The translations under genes were made by a program, and so were the position numbers. 64,000 nucleotides of DNA from Blepharisma japonicum (taxonomy: Eukaryota > Ciliophora > Heterotrichea > Heterotrichida > Blepharismidae): NCBI GenBank assembly GCA_949751835.1, contig CATKHK010000057.1, positions 124,001 to 188,000 of the forward strand. The letters are read 5' to 3'. Positions 40,311 to 51,103 of this stretch are shown one piece after another; positions within the stretch are counted from its first letter, which is position 1; every line of letters starts with the position of its first letter. The notes under the pieces were generated by a model that was given only the letters and a program-made list of their open reading frames with translations, ran no database searches and was not told the origin of the DNA.

Positions 40311-43300
40311 CTATCGGATATATTTATTAGGAATTAATTTTGTAATTGATTGCATTCTTTCAAGATTCTTTTTTTCTCTGCTGAAAAATGGTAAATAGCA
40401 CCCTAAATACAATGCCAATGAGCTTGCCACAAATAGGACTAGTGATGCGATAATTAAATTCAACTGAAACTTAATAGCAGTTTTTGATTCAGTATCAACT
40501 AAATTTATTAGCAAATCAAATTCATTATCAATATTATTTAATTCTATCATAAGGTATTCCCATACGACCAGAAAATCAATTCGATGTGAGTAATCCATAT
40601 AAGAACTTTCAATTGCAAGTAGTTTTCCTGCTGGATAAGTTCCATATTTTAAGAAGTTGCTTATATTTTCTGTATTCTCATAGAATAATTTCATAAATTC
40701 ATCATTAAGCAAGATAGAATATTTTTTATTTCTTAGTTTTTTTTCTGAGTAACTGAGATATTTTCATACCTCATGAAACTTTGCCTCAGTTGTCATAAAG
40801 GGGTTAGAATTTGGCAACAAAACGATAAGAGACTGTGGAACGTCGACAACTGTCAGTTCGCTAGATCAAACCATTAAGTTTTTATATAGAACTTGCGTAT
40901 TTATTAAATCTACTAATAAATTAGGTCTCAGATATAGTAGCAATGCGCAATGCTTATATAGATACAAGCTGTTCAACAAAACAAATAAAAGTGCTATCAG
41001 CAAATAGGCCAAAATCCTTCACACATATTTTCAGTAGTTTTTCAAGTTCGCTTCCTTACTCTTTTTCCCTTCATCAGAAACATTATAATCTCTTTCATGA
41101 ATATTTATAAGTCTATCTAAGCATGCCTGCTTTAGTTCTCCATAATTTATATAAGCATTCTTTTTTATTAAATTCCAAAAACTATGTTCCATTTTGATAG
41201 CTGATAAGCAAAATGGAATAATAACAATAAAACAAAGGAGAAGAATGCCAAACCCTACAGATAAAAGAATATTCATTTGCAGCTCCAGAGTGTTTATTTC
41301 TTCTGTCACACAATCATTTAAGTCAAATAAAGTATCATTGCAATATCTAAATGCTTGCCAATAGCCATTTAAGCTGAAAAACCTCAATTCATCAGAGTTA
41401 TCTTCTTTATTTTTTTGTTTTTTTATAAAATCATTGCCATTTTTTATAAAATCTGATATTATATTGATAAGATTTGTTTTTTCCAAATGAATTCCTCCAG
41501 TTGTGCTTCATATCACAGCTTTTTCATCAGTAAAAATGGTCATAGAGCATGATTTTCAATTTAATAAAGTTGATACTATATTCTGATATAATTCTTCCAA
41601 ATTTTTTGCCTGGATGTAATAATTTTCATAAGAAAAAGCTAATATTTCAGGTGGACCATTTAAAGAATCAATAACTGAAACAGCTCTAGCATAAAATGTA
41701 TATGCATGAAATACTTCTTGTAGCTTCCCTAGTGTAATAGGCACATCAATATTGCTTTCACTTTTAACTTTTGAGGATATATAAAAAACCACTATTAAAT
41801 TTGTAGCTATTGCTGTTATCATCTAAATAAAAATTACAGAAAGTACTAGCATTATATGAAAAATTTTTAATGCTCGGGTAGATAATTTGACTAGATGGTT
41901 TAGCACATAAGTTTGTGAAAGAGACTCAGATTTTACTGAAGACCTTAATGAAGATTTTTCATTTTCTATCATCCCTCCACTTAAAAGAAAGTCAAAACTA
42001 CTATCAAAATGTGAAGTGTCAGTTTTAAAGGTGGTTTCTTTAGAATTTAATTTATGTGAAAAATGGTTAGTTTCTTGGTTTTTAAAATTTTGGCTGCTAT
42101 TAATAGTTAATTGTCGTTTTAAATGTAAAGCACTGTGGACTTTTTTAATAATGCCAGATTCTAGGAGTTGAGGGCTATTTAAATGTTCATGCTTTCAAGA
42201 TGAAATTTCATAAGGGTCTCTAATAAGTACTATATATGGAATTTTTATATTGTAAAATTCCATGACACAATATGCTAAAAATGTTTCAATAACTGTTGAA
42301 GGGATTGAATAAAGCTTTCATGATTGCAAGCTTGTATCAGGTAAGTTAGGAAATAGCTGAGAAATATTACAATATTTTAAATTTTTCAATTTTTGAGATG
42401 CATATTTAGAGAATTTTTTAGAGTGCCCATAAATATCTCCGCTACTTGAGATAATGGCGAATTGTCTCTTGGCGATTTTTTTCCGAAAAAGAAGCACAAA
42501 CCATAATTTGTTAGAAAAGCAAGCTATTGAGACTTTTCCAGCGCACTCTATAATATGCTCATCAGGCAAGGCAAAAAAGAAATTATCAGGAATCTTCAAA
42601 CTAGCATCATCTACCAGCTGCAGTAAATTGCAAAGGCTTTTATTAAATAACTCACTATATGGATGAGGTATTATCAATGAAATATTATTCTCTATAATTG
42701 CATCCATAGGGCATTGCAAAATTTCACAAGCCCTTTCATTCGCAAAAATTATTTTTCCAAAATTTTCAATTCCTGCGGATGCTAAAATTATTCCGCTATC
42801 ATCGTCGAAGTAGCTAAAACTTTTGTTATCTTTTGAGGAGCTTGTAGTAATTTTATCAATAGATTTTATTTTGTATTCTAATAGCGCTGATTTTTCGTTA
42901 TCATATAAAATATCTCTTACAAATGAAGAATAAAAAATTAAAGGCTCTTTACATTTTGGGAATAATGAGCCTAAATGTGTATATTCTTCGTTTAAATATG
43001 AAATAGACCCGGATATTGACTTTACTAGCCTATTTAGGATATTTAAATTTGGTCTAATAGATACTAATTCTTTTCAAAAATCCAAAAGCTGAGTGCAGAG
43101 AATCTCATCTTCAAGCTTCGATTCATAAATTTTCTGAAAATAATCTAGATATTGAGCACTTTCGTTGGTGTGAAATTCTAATAGTGTTTTTTTGCATATA
43201 TACTCTTGGTAGTTTCCTTCCAAACTGAACAGTGAATTTGCTATCTTGCTGAATTTGATTTTGGCTAAAGCTTCATTATTTAATGTAAAAATGCAATAGT

Positions 43301-44522
43301 TCACTTCTCATAGTACTAAAAGCTTGTTTTTGTGTAGCTTGGTACCATTATAGCATTTTCCTAAAAATGTTAGTATTTTATCTTTAAATTCTATATTATC
43401 TGAGCATAAAAATGGCCTTAAATAATGCTCTACACAAAATAAGCCTTCTAGTCTTTGAATATCTGAAGGAATTTCTGGCTTAATTTTTTTTACTCTACGC
43501 ATCAAGTATTGTACAATAAATACACATAGGATTGGCATGACAGTTAAGGTAAACAAAGTTATCAAGAAAGCTTTATCGATTAAATTTCCTAGAAAAAATA
43601 TTCCAGCTATACACATAACTGCACAATATTTTACTGTGATTAAATAATTCATGAAAATATTAAAGTATGGCAGACTTTTAATCACTTCAATTAATAAAAT
43701 CAAAACAATAATCATAAAAGCAAATTGGAAATATTGTATATTATTTTTTGAAACTATTGAATGAAAAACCGAAAAAATAATTTCAAATAAGGCACAATGA
43801 ATTTCTATTTGTGAATGCGCCTTTGAGTTTAGGTCGAAATTTATTACAGAATGCCTGATATCACTTGCAAAAACAGAATCCATTAAAATGATTATAAAGC
43901 ATAGCAGCAAGCTCAAAATTATCATGAATTGCATGGCAGTAACTACTTCAAAGTCTTTTCCTTCACTATTATCATAGTAATCAGCGGCATTTTCTTGATT
44001 TGAAAAATTAAATTTCAAACAAAAAGTAAGCAATGATATAGATGGGATAACCAAAAATTTTGTTAATAAATATAGGCTTTTTTTGCAAAAACTTAACCAA
44101 AGCTCTGGAAATTTTATTGATTTATAAAATAAAATTGCAGGAATTGTAATTAAAGCAAAATTGACCAAAATTGTGGAAATTGAGGCATAAATGCAAAAAT
44201 TAATCACCCCTAAGGCAGAGCACGCATTGTCTAACCTTAAAAAGCTGATTAAATTTCACATGCCCATACTTTTTTTTCAGTCTTCTATAGGAAGATTAGG
44301 AAGCCATAATAGACTTGAAATCTGAAAACATCAAATTGTAGTGGTAAAAACAACTTCTATTTTCTGCTTTAAAAATGATTTTTCTCTAGGTATTTTTTGG
44401 TAGTATGCAGCTTTGTAAAACTCGAAAATCAATTCCAAAGGAGAATTTTTATTTTTCCTTTTTTCTGTAAGGCTAAGATTTTCAGTTGTTTCTCCGAAAT
44501 CAGTAAAAGTCAAGTTTGACAT
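40311..44522 (-). CDS. TmcB-like multi-pass membrane PAS sensor, paralogue I (first gene of the array on the minus strand)
   Basis: Subtype 2. Start ATG at 44522 (MSNLTFTDFGETTEN), stop TAG at 40311-40313 after PNKYIR. One intron only, 41823-41837 (GTAATTTTTATTTAG). The second intron site is absent (ISDFIKNGNDFIKK), as in H. Length 1398 residues. PAS from about residue 564 (DDDSGIILASAGIENFGKII, IIPHPYSELF), then SGDIYGHSKKFSKYA. The linker is long and rich in Ser, Asn and His. This copy has TGG in HSFWNLIKK where other copies have TGA at the aligned site (ENNL-W-N), which supports TGA as Trp. The C-terminal loops show RYCNDTLFDLNDC and NKKYSILLNDEFMKLF. The 5' flank faces the plus-strand gene at 45414. 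Confidence 0.83.
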
Positions 44523-45413
44523 ATCTTTATATTTAAAAATTATATTAGTTTACAATTTAAGGCCAAAAAGGCCTCTCGATATGTTTATTATTATTTTTAA
44601 TTACATATACTGATAACAATACTTAACCAAAGAAAAATATTTTGGAGGAGAAATTGAGAAAAATTTAAATAGATTTGAGGCTTCATTTAAATTGATGAAA
44701 CTTCCATTAAATCTCAAAAATAAAATGAAATATTGATTTTTTTTTGTGCAAAGCATAAATCAAAAGTATTCAACAATTCTATTAAAATGATGATAAGAAA
44801 TTTATTTCTGTTTAGCTATTAAGATACTTAAATAAAATTACTGTTAGTGAGTCAAAAGATAAGGTTTTTTATATAATTTATGAGTTTCAATAGCTTGATA
44901 TGAATTTTGGAATGAGCAGTCAATTGGAGAGCTATGGGAAATAATTACTTGGACACTTATCCGAGAGCTCCAAGCAAAGTGTTTTTAATTACTGATAAGT
45001 GTGCTTATTGGATTCAAAACCATTAAATTATTTGTTTATAATTTTAAACTTCTCAAAAACCTTTTATTTGAGTTTTAAGATCCTTTTTAAATAACTGACA
45101 CTTTAAATTAAAGAATTTTATAATAAAAGGAATTATATTTAAATCCACCTACATATTTACTAAACACAGATTTTATTCTTTATGAATTAATCCAAACTCA
45201 TTTAATGATTGATTAATCTAGCTTTCATAAATATTTCTTATAATTTCATAATCAAATCATACATAAATGAGCTTTTTTGATAATTAATATAATTAAACTA
45301 TTTTCCTATTTTTAAAACCTTCTAATTCTAAAGTTTAAATTAATTTCAATTTATTTTATTTTCCTTCTTTTACGGCTAAGCTAATAAATATTTATAAAGA
45401 ATTTCAAACTGAA
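44523..45413. promoter_or_regulatory. Divergent intergenic region between paralogue I and the gene at 45414
   Basis: 891 bp of AT-rich DNA between two divergent start codons, so it must hold both promoters. No specific element is recognised, and no ORF or RNA gene is seen. Confidence 0.4.
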
Positions 45414-48065
45414 ATGACAGATTTCAAAAGCCTCATTGATCAAAAAGTTTCTCAAACATTTTATATAATTTCCCAACAATCAAAATATTCCCCTAAAAAA
45501 TCGATCCTCAAAAGCCACAGAAAATCCCAAATTCCTCCAAATATTCCAAAATCTACTTTAACTCCTAAATCTAAGCCAGATCAATCTATAATATCTCAAT
45601 TTTTATCATCTGCAAGAGAAAAATCAAAGCCTCGCCACAGCACATCTATGATATCTCAAAGGCATGAAGACAATGACCCATATAAAGCTCATAAAAAGTT
45701 AGCTTTAGCCCAGCATCCATTATTAATCGAATGCATTAAAGGCTGATGAAATGTTATGGACCCTCACGGTGAAAATGAAGACCAACGAGAGCCATGTACC
45801 CGAGGCTTTATCACAAAAGACCAATATGTAGGCTTCAATTTACGAGTCCAAAAAACAATCCAAAATGACTTTTATTATGAAGAAGCCAAAGAAATCGCTG
45901 AGGAGGACTGAAATATTGATGCAGAAGAATGGCATCAAATGGAAGCAAAAGCTGTGAATTTTGACAAATTTTTGGATTTTTTGTGTGAAATTGCTGAAAG
46001 CTGAAATGAAATTACTAGCATTGAAGGGGTTTTGGTGAGTATAAACGCGATTATGCTGAATATTTCTTATGGGGTGCATTTGAATACATCATTATTTAAA
46101 GAATTAAATTCAATTGAAAAATTACCTCAGCAGTTTCATGTAGAAATTGATCAAATCCAGCAGTCAAGTAAACAGCAAGTTGGCTTGGAATTTATAAAAT
46201 GGTACCAAACTAATTTTTTGGAGCCAGAATCTATAAGAAAAGAAGTACAAGAGAGACTTATGAAAATTTTCCCATATGAAGCAAGAATTAACGATATTTG
46301 AATAGAGCAAGCTGGGTATAACCAAACAGCAGTTTTATTGCAGTGCACTACTAGATTAGAGAGTTTGTTAAACCAAATCAAAAAGCAGCCAGTTCTGCAA
46401 TTTTCAGAAAAATCAAAGCCCTTGCAAAATAAGACATCTACTTCTTTTAGAAGCACAAGATATCAGTCTTCCAAAGTCCCGACCTTGCCTATTTTAACCC
46501 AAAATCCAGAAGATGAGCCAACTGTATATTCAAATCGAATTTCTTTTACTAGAAAAGTGAATTTGTCATTACTTGGCCAATCAATATCAGCAAGACCTCC
46601 AGGTACAGGAGGTAATATAAGCCAAGACACAGTTAACCAAGAAACTTATCCTATGTCGAATTCCCAAAATTCTAAAAGAGAAGTAAATATTTCACTACCA
46701 AGCAGACTGCAAACAATAGGACAAAACCCAGTCTCAGAAACCCCTGAGCTTACACATGTAGGAACAAATTCTCAATTATTTGGAGATACCCCTTTATCTA
46801 ACAGATCTTCTAAACGAATCGTTTTTACTCGAAGCCGGTCTCTTTTAGAAGAACAAACTATAGAAGATTTAGAATTTAAAAAAATCACAAGGAAATTTTC
46901 CCTTGACGATTCTGCACTTTTTGAAGACTTTCCTGACCCAGAGTATTCAAGAAATATCAATTATAAGAAAAGTGACGTAAAATACCACAAAATCAACAAA
47001 AAATGACGAACAGGCAAATATTTCAGAGAAAATTCAATAACACCAGAAACTGGGCTTGGAAATGTTAATAAGAAAAGCCCAGATTTATTTATACAAGAAA
47101 AGCGTATGATTGCACAGCAGATAATAACCAGAAACAATTCTCCTGATAAAGGATGCCAAGCAGAGGAAAAACAAAATATTTCTCAACAGGAAGAAGAAAA
47201 ATTGCAGGTAATTGAAAAGAAAACATATGAAAGATCAATTAAAGATGAAACTGATAGAGAAGTTGGGTTTAAGGTGACTGTAAGAGTTTCGCCTTCACAA
47301 AAAAGAAACCAATTTTCAGCTCCTGTAAGTGAGCCAATATCAAGACCTCGAGAAACATATAGAAGTAATGGTGATAACTCAGTGAAAACAGCCCCAATTA
47401 ATACAGGAAGAATAACAAATGCGACAGTTTTAACTGCAAAAGTAATCCCAGCTGAATATACATTTGAGGACTATGCTCATTTACTTCAGCAGCCAAAAAA
47501 GCCTGAAAAAATGGTATTTTATGACAATTTAGAATTTTTTTGTGCCCTTAATAAAGCCAAACATGAGTTTAATAAAACTTACCAAAGCGAATTTATTAGG
47601 AATTATAAGATGAAAAATGATGATTATAGGTCGAGAAGAGATGAATTAGAAGGGGTTATTACTGATCAAGATTGAAGAGAATTCATTCAAAGATTAGAAA
47701 ATCTACTAAATTTGACGAAAAGAAGAAGGAGGATGAGAAGGGCTAGGAGGAAAAGAAGAGGGATGAATTTAATTCTTCCGAAGTTCATAAATGGCACAAA
47801 GCAGCCAAATCTTCAGAAAAACCGACTATGGAAAAGTGTATTTATCAAAGCAAATTCCAAAAATGCAGATATCTCTAAAAACAACAATTATTTAAACCAT
47901 ATTCACAATCTTGGCGAAGCTAGATTCACATCTTTGCCTCCACCTTTACAAAAAGTTGTCAATGAAACTACCAAAATCCCTCGACCTCCTACTTCAGCCC
48001 GCCCCAAAAATCTCACTAATAGGAACTTTAGTCCTGCAAGATATAAATCCCCAGAAAAATTGTAA
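45414..48065 (+). CDS. Unknown basic protein, 883 aa, with an EF-hand-like segment
   Basis: The frame is continuous from ATG 45414 to TAA 48063-48065 when TGA is Trp (TGA at about 45744, 45909, 45999, 46299, 47004 and 47673). I do not recognise the family with confidence. The first 100 residues are basic and rich in Ser, Pro and Lys. Residues ~105-200 (GFITKDQYVGFNLRVQKT, EEDWNIDAEEW, FDKFLDFLCEIAESW) resemble paired, degenerate EF-hand helices found in ciliary and centriolar proteins of protists. The rest is low-complexity and charged, with an Arg-rich patch (TKRRRRMRRARRKRRG) near residue 770 and a Pro-rich end. The Arg-rich patch reads as acidic/Lys-rich in another frame, so a local frameshift cannot be excluded. 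It is followed 22 nt later by the Prp40 gene. Confidence 0.6.
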
Positions 48066-48087
48066 AATTAAAATAAATATTAATATC

Positions 48088-49794
48088 ATGGAAACTTGGG
48101 AAGAACGTAAAGCAGAAGATGGGCGTCTTTTTTATTTAAATACAAAGGTATTTCCTATATAGAGCAATGAAACCAGCTGGGTACGTCCAGAAGATAATAA
48201 AGATCCCAAAACAAACCCTACAGAATGGGAAGAAAGCATCACCCAAAGTGGGAAAATTTACTACATAAACCAAAGGACCTCAGAAACGTCATGGGAAACT
48301 CCAGCTGAAGTCCAAGAATGGAAAAATAAAGTTTCTGCTTTAAATCTTCAAGAAAAATTAATTCAGGAAAATTCAGATACAGAAGAATGCGAAGAAGGAC
48401 AAATTCCCGACGAGTTCTTAGATAAGGATGGAAACCCTACAAGAAAAGAAGAAATTAAACAAGTTTATATACAAATGTTTCAAGAAGCAGGGGTAACTTC
48501 TACATGGAAATGAGAAGATTTTCATAGAATAATGAGAGATGATTCGCGATTTAATATGCTGAAAAATATAGCTCCAAAAAAACAGATTTTCCAGGAATAT
48601 GCGCAGATGTTGAAAAGAAAAGATAGAGAAGACGCAAAAAAGAAAAAACAAGTCGCAAGAGAAAATTTTATGAAAATGTTGGACTCTTCAGGGATTTTAC
48701 GAGCTGAATCAAAATATTATAAGACTGCTCATTTTTTCCAAGGAGACCCTAGGTGGAGAATTTTAGAAGAAAAAGAAAGGGAAGAGCTTTTTCAAGACTT
48801 TTTAGACGAACTTGAAAGAAGGGATAGAGAAAAACAAAGGCAGCTGAGAAAACAACAAATGCAAAGTTTAAGGAAATTATTGGATGATAGAGAGGATATT
48901 GACCATACCATGAAATGGGGAATTATACAAAGACTGCTTGCAGAGCATCCATTATTTAAAGCAATTGACAAGCTAGACCAGCTAACAGTGTTTAGTGAAT
49001 ATGTTTTAGATACTGAAAAGCAGGTAAGTGAAGCTAAAAGATTAGAAGAGCGCACAAAAGCCAGAAAAAGAAGAGAAGCTTTTAGAGAGCTATTAGAAGA
49101 TTTAGTAAAAACTGGAGAAATCAACGCTGCTTCTCATTGGAGGCCAATAGTCCAAAAAATAAAAGACGAGCCTCAATATCTAAATTTAGTTGGCCAGCCA
49201 GGGTCTTCCCCTCAAGAACTCTACTCTGACATAATAGAAAGAGAAAAAGAAAAAATAAAGGACTACAAAGAAGCTTTATCTGATTCCCTCCTCAATTTCC
49301 AAATCACCCCTACCACCACTTATGAAGACATTTTAGAGCATTCCAGAGAAGCCCTCGAGTCAATCCCTGACAATCTTCGCGTTATTGTTTTTCGTGTTCT
49401 TTACGACGAAGCCATGATTGATTTAAAAGACAAAGAAAGAAAAACCAAAAAAGAGCTCAGCAAATACGACGACTACTTAAAATCCAACGCAAATATCGCA
49501 TCAAATTCCACATATACAGAATTCGAAAACGAAATAAAAGAAAAATTCGTGAATTTATCAGACACCCAGCTCAGAGATATTTTTAATAAATTCGTGGAAA
49601 AATTAAAAGATGAAGAAGCAAGCGAAATTGAGCCTGGAGAAATAAAAAATAAAAAGAGAGACAGGAAAGAAAAGGACCATAAGAAGCATAAGCATGACGA
49701 AAAGCATAAGCACAAGCATAGAAGTTCAAGATCCCCAGTAAAATTCATATAGAGTCATAAAAAACATAAGCATAAACACAAGTATCAAGATTAA
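48088..49794 (+). CDS. PRP40: Pre-mRNA splicing factor Prp40 (WW and FF domains)
   Basis: U1 snRNP-associated factor that bridges the 5' splice site and branch-point proteins (known for the family). ATG at 48088 starts METWEERKAEDGRLFYLN. Two 15-nt introns: 48148-48162 (GTATTTCCTATATAG), inside WW domain 1, and 49738-49752 (GTAAAATTCATATAG), inside the His/Lys tail. Spliced length 558 residues, stop TAA 49792-49794. WW1 at residues ~3-30 (ends ETSWVRP) and WW2 at ~36-65 (IYYINQRTSETSWETP). FF repeats begin at ~140 (WEDFHRIMRDDSRFNML, KKQIFQEY) and continue with ARENFMKML, LRKLLDDREDI and FRELLEDLVKTGEI. The tail is a Lys/His run (KKHKHDEKHKHKHRSS). The first FF Trp is encoded by TGA. Gene ends 10 nt from the convergent bL12m gene. 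Confidence 0.93.
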
Positions 49795-49804
49795 CTGTAG
49801 TTTT

Positions 49805-50485
49805 TTATCTAAGATCTACTATGGAACCCATCTCTTTAAGTTTTTGCACCAGTTCATTGGCTTGCTCAGTTGGGAGCTGCTTTCCTATCAGTAGAGGCTC
49901 ATTTGCAATAGCTTCAACTTTGTCTTTAGCATCTTTAAGGCCGATATTAAGGATATTTTTGACTTCTCTTATAAGCTTAAGTTTTCCATCTGGGCTAAAT
50001 CCTCTTACGATGACATCAAAATTGGTTTTTTCCTTTTCCACAGGTTTTTCTTCTTTTTGCTCTTTTGGAGCTTCACTGGCTGCTGCGCTCATTTGGAAGT
50101 CTCCAGAGATGACTTTTTCTAAAAATCCGCCTTGGAAATTTACGTTTACTTTGATATTTTTTAGGATTTCGAAATTGTCTGGGGTAAGCTCTGGCCAATC
50201 TTTAGTTTTTTGGATTTTAGGAGTAAAATCGTTATAGAGAGCAGGGTCTACGCCTACTGTTTCTTGGTATTTGTCACGGAAAAGCTGGTAGAGGATTTGC
50301 TGCTCTTCTTCAGACATTTCGTTGATCACTTCTGTAAGAAGATTCACTTTTTTAAGCTGAAATGGAGATAAAGAAGCAAGAGCTGCTTTATATTGTCTAT
50401 GTGACGATTACTGTTCTTTTGTGGCTTTGAGAATCTGAAGCTGCTCAGATTTAGAAAGGAACCTTTTGATGCAATTTCTAATCAT
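49805..50485 (-). CDS. MRPL12: Mitochondrial ribosomal protein bL12m (L7/L12)
   Basis: Stalk protein of the mitochondrial large ribosomal subunit, which recruits translation factors. Start ATG at 50485 gives MIRNCIKRFLSKSEQLQIL, a basic amphipathic presequence. A 15-nt intron at 50397-50411 (GTAATCGTCACATAG) joins it to the long downstream frame. The spliced product is 221 residues, stop TAA at 49805. The C-terminal domain (residues ~150-221) is the classic L7/L12 fold: FDVIVRGFSPDGKLKLIREV, then GLKDAKDKVEAIANEPLLI and ANELVQKLKEMGSIVDLR. A Glu/Lys/Pro linker (EAPKEQKEEKPVEKEK) precedes it. The N-terminal dimerisation region is longer than in bacteria. Confidence 0.92.
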
Positions 50486-51103
50486 ATAAGCAAACTATTA
50501 GAAATGGCACATTAACTTTATCAATTAATTAAAATTAATATCAAATCATACATTTTGGGGCAATTAACATTTGAGGGAACGTATAATTTTTAATCGAAAA
50601 ATTAAGAATTACTTCTTTTAGATAAACCAAGGGGTTGTTTATAAGTTCTATTGAAGCTTATTAGTGAATTTTACAAGCAATTTATTAGTTATTACCTATT
50701 TAATATAAAACTAATATTAAAACCTCTTATTATAATTGCTTAGATCTGTAAAAATTGATGAATTTGATTTCCTTAACATAGAAAATTTTGATTTTTTTTT
50801 GTAGTGTGATTATATATGCTCCAAAAATATTAAAGTTAATTATTAGCACTTTTCTTAAAAAAGAATATGATTTCTTACCTTCTAGTTCAAATTTTGTTTG
50901 GCTGTTAATATTTCGAAGAGAAAAAACTTTTCTAGGCCATGGGTGAAGACATTTGCAATTCTGTACATTTAATTATTATAATTGCCCCCAAATTTAATAT
51001 TTTTAATTAACTTTATAGAAATTATACTTACTAAAAATAATTATTTTTCCGACAGTTATTTTTGGCTAAATTTTTAATGTAGTTTAATTCCTAGTAAGAT
51101 TTA
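50486..51103. other. Intergenic region between bL12m and the channel gene
   Basis: 618 bp, AT-rich, between the start of bL12m and the end of the channel gene. No feature recognised. Confidence 0.45.
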
